From Palsa-504 sp963742795 (GTDB lineage: Bacteria; Actinomycetota; Actinomycetes; Streptosporangiales; Streptosporangiaceae): DNA of 64,000 bases. Below the pieces are notes generated by a model. That model saw only the letters and a program-made list of their open reading frames with translations. It made no database searches and was not told the DNA's origin. The DNA lies in contig CAVUNL010000013.1 of assembly GCA_963742795.1 (NCBI GenBank), positions 434,001 through 498,000 of the forward strand, given 5' to 3'. This document shows positions 62,185-64,000 of the stretch, in pieces. The position numbers were made by a program, and so were the translations under genes. The stretch's first letter is position 1. The number at the start of each line of letters is the position of its first letter.

Positions 62185-63210
62185 ATGGGAAGCCAGGCCC
62201 TGCCGCCAGTCAGCGTGATCCAGCTGGTCGGACTGTGGCAGTTCGCCCCGGTCGTGACTGCCTTTGCCGTACTGGCGGCCGGGCTTTATCTGTGGGGCGT
62301 GCTGCGGGTGCGGCGGCGCCATCCGGCCCGGCCGTGGCCGTGGTACCGGACCGCCCTGTTCCTCGGCGGCCTGGCCGTGATCGTGATCGCGACCGAGAGC
62401 GGCGTGGGCAGCTACGACGACGTGCTGTTCTGGGATCACATGATCCAGCACCTGCTGCTGCTGATGGTGGCGCCGCCGCTGCTCGTGGTCGGGCAGCCGG
62501 CCACGCTGCTGCTGCACGCCAGCCGGAACCCGGTGCACACGTGGACCAAGAGGCTGCTGCGCTCGCACGTGGTGACGTGGATCACCTGGCCGCCGTTCGG
62601 CGTCGCGCTCTACTTCGGGGTGATCGTGGGCACGCACCTGACCGGGTTCATGAACGTGGTGCTGTCCAACGACACCGTGCACGAGGCCGAGCACGTGCTC
62701 TTCCTGGTCGCCGGTTACCTCTACTTCCTGCCCCTGATCGGCCGGGAGCCGATCCGCTGGCGGGTCTCCTACCCGTCCCGGATCTTCCTGCTCTTCCTGG
62801 CCATGCCGGTGGACGCCTTCACCGGCCTGGTGCTTGGCTCCGAGAACGCCAACCCGTTCCCCCTCCTGGCCCGGGACCGCCCGAGCTGGGCGCCGAGCCC
62901 GCTCACCGATGTGCACATAGGTGGCGCGGTGATGTGGGTCGGCGAAGCCGGCCTGATGTTCGCGGCCACGCTAGCGGTGTTCTTCGCCTGGAGCCGCGAA
63001 ACGGCCGCCGACGGCGGGCTGGGCTGGCTCGAGACCGCGCGCCGGGCGAACTTTGCCGCGCAGGTCGGCGCGAACCGGGAGGCCGGCGCCAGCCCGGGCG
63101 TCCCGGCGCAGGTCGCCAGGGCCGACGAGGATGAGAGCGTCGACGACGACGAGCACCTGGCCGCGTACAACGCCTACCTGGCCCGCCTCAACGAACAGCA
63201 CGATCGCTGA
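62185..63210 (+). CDS. ctaG: Cytochrome c oxidase assembly protein, CtaG (caa3) type
   Basis: The 341-residue protein has seven membrane helices. Conserved features include WDHMIQHLLLLMVAPPLLVV, THLTGFMNVVLSNDTVHEAE and VGEAGLMFAATLAVFFAW, with histidines placed for copper handling. CtaG/DUF2189-like proteins help insert copper into the oxidase. The cytoplasmic tail is charged (ARADEDESVDDDEHLAAYNA). ATG 62185. It is monocistronic here. Confidence 0.85.
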   Translation: MGSQALPPVSVIQLVGLWQFAPVVTAFAVLAAGLYLWGVLRVRRRHPARPWPWYRTALFLGGLAVIVIATESGVGSYDDVLFWDHMIQHLLLLMVAPPLLVVGQPATLLLHASRNPVHTWTKRLLRSHVVTWITWPPFGVALYFGVIVGTHLTGFMNVVLSNDTVHEAEHVLFLVAGYLYFLPLIGREPIRWRVSYPSRIFLLFLAMPVDAFTGLVLGSENANPFPLLARDRPSWAPSPLTDVHIGGAVMWVGEAGLMFAATLAVFFAWSRETAADGGLGWLETARRANFAAQVGANREAGASPGVPAQVARADEDESVDDDEHLAAYNAYLARLNEQHDR

Positions 63211-63292
63211 ACGGACCGGGCGGCGACACGCCGGTAGGGTTTTCTAGCCAAATCTAGGGTTCAGGCTAGATCTCGCCATAGAGTCCGATTCC

Positions 63293-64000
63293 ATGGATCC
63301 GGTGCGCAACCCCTACGCTCCCGGCGCGGGCCAACGGCCGCCCGAGCTCACCGGGCGGGACCGGGAGATCAGCCAGTTCGAGGTGGTGCTGGAGCGGATC
63401 GCCCGCGGCCGCCCGGAACGGAGCATGGTGCTGACCGGGCTGCGCGGCGTCGGCAAGACGGTGCTGCTGAACACGTTCCGGTCCATGGCCCTGCAGCGGC
63501 TATGGGGCACCGGCAAGATCGAGGCCCGGCCGGGCCAGTCGATCCGGCGGCCGGTCGCCGCGGCGCTGCACATGGCGGTCCGCGAGCTGGCGCCCCGGCA
63601 CCGGGCGCCGGACCGGGTGGAGTGGTTCCTCGGCGTGCTCAAGGCGTTCGCGCTGCACGATCCGAAGGCCCCTAAGGGAAGCACGGTCACTCTCGGGCTG
63701 GGCATCGACGTGCCCACCCAGCGCGGGCGGGCCGATTCCGGCGACCTGGAGGTCGACCTCACCGAGCTGTTCGCCGAGGCGGCCTCGGTGGCCGCCGACC
63801 TCGGCGTCGGGATCGCCCTGTTCGTCGACGAGATGCAGGACGTGCCCGCCGACGACGTATCCGCGCTCTGCGCCGCCTGCCACGAGCTGTCACAGACCGG
63901 CGGTCCGCTCATCGTGGTCGGGGCCGGCCTACCGCACCTGCCGTCGGTGCTGTCGGCCAGCAAGAGCTATTCCGAGCGGTTGTTCCGGTACGCCAGGATC
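63293..64000 (+). CDS. AAA+ ATPase (AAA_16/ORC-like), N-terminal part
   Basis: ATG 63293 opens a frame that runs to the window end (236 codons). The P-loop is VLTGLRGVGKTVLLNTF near residue 45 and Walker B is IALFVDEMQD near 180; VGAGLPHL resembles a sensor region. The N-terminus (NPYAPGAGQRPPELTGRDREI) is the usual lead-in of actinomycete AAA_16 proteins. The C-terminal half is outside the window. Role unknown; such proteins are related to ORC/Cdc6 and STAND regulators. Confidence 0.8.
   Translation, partial: MDPVRNPYAPGAGQRPPELTGRDREISQFEVVLERIARGRPERSMVLTGLRGVGKTVLLNTFRSMALQRLWGTGKIEARPGQSIRRPVAAALHMAVRELAPRHRAPDRVEWFLGVLKAFALHDPKAPKGSTVTLGLGIDVPTQRGRADSGDLEVDLTELFAEAASVAADLGVGIALFVDEMQDVPADDVSALCAACHELSQTGGPLIVVGAGLPHLPSVLSASKSYSERLFRYARI

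Overview
The window is a high-GC, densely coded stretch of an actinomycete chromosome. It carries an FHA/PstP/RodA/PbpA/PknA/PknB block with crgA, a rhomboid protease and a cyclophilin beside it, a GlgX-TreY-TreZ trehalose operon, the bacterial proteasome activator Bpa, DUF5324, and two polyprenol-dependent (GT-C type) mannosyltransferase-like proteins. GTG starts and 4-base GTGA/ATGA overlaps are frequent. No species can be named from the sequence alone.

Layout. (1) 1-9.5 kb: the end of an IclR-type regulator, then a tightly coupled operon for corrinoid-dependent C1 transfer: corrinoid protein, methyl-THF:corrinoid methyltransferase, RACE activase, DUF1638, a MetF-like reductase, a dimethylglycine-dehydrogenase-like flavoprotein and EtfB/EtfA. 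The substrate-specific methyltransferase is not in view. (2) 9.5-14.3 kb: a nucleotidyl-cyclase-like ORF and an FxSxx-COOH-type RiPP locus. The radical SAM maturase FxsB and a precursor with a non-standard FQARI tail are intact, while the HExxH enzyme and the FxsT-like STAND/TPR protein are truncated. (3) 15-21.4 kb: glgX/treX-treY-treZ. (4) 21.4-30.7 kb: a divergent FAD monooxygenase/TetR pair with a clear operator, a lipoprotein, a frameshifted PLP-fold aldolase/racemase, an ALO-type oxidase and a HerA-like ATPase. (5) 30.7-44.5 kb: GT-C glycosyltransferase, DUF5324, cyclophilin, rhomboid, crgA, pknB-pknA-pbpA-rodA-pstP-fhaB-fhaA and tRNA-Leu(CAG). (6) 44.4-58.2 kb: universal stress protein, FAD-linked oxidase, PAS/GAF histidine kinase, ABC ATPase, an anti-sigma kinase/STAS ORF, three glycosyltransferases, pheA, bpa, an EspI/MinD-like ATPase and tRNA-Ser(TGA). 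(7) 58.2-64 kb: MntP-like and CDF-like transporters, small unknowns, a DUF4118 protein, a CtaG-like protein and the start of an AAA ATPase.

How the genes work together. The first operon could strip methyl groups from an upstream-defined donor, load them on THF and oxidise them through MetF, while the flavoprotein and ETF handle a further N-methyl group; a betaine-to-sarcosine route is the most economical reading. The central block is the usual kinase/phosphatase/FHA control of polar growth and septation together with its peptidoglycan machinery. TreX, TreY and TreZ convert glycogen to trehalose.

Caution on sequence quality. At least eight conserved genes (fxsT, the aldolase, pknB, rodA, pstP twice, usp, the EspI-like gene) are each broken by what looks like a one-base indel, several in genes expected to be essential. 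Base-level assembly error is the simplest explanation, so frameshifts should not be read as pseudogenes without checking. The 5' truncation of fxsT and the internal deletion in the HExxH gene are too large for that explanation.
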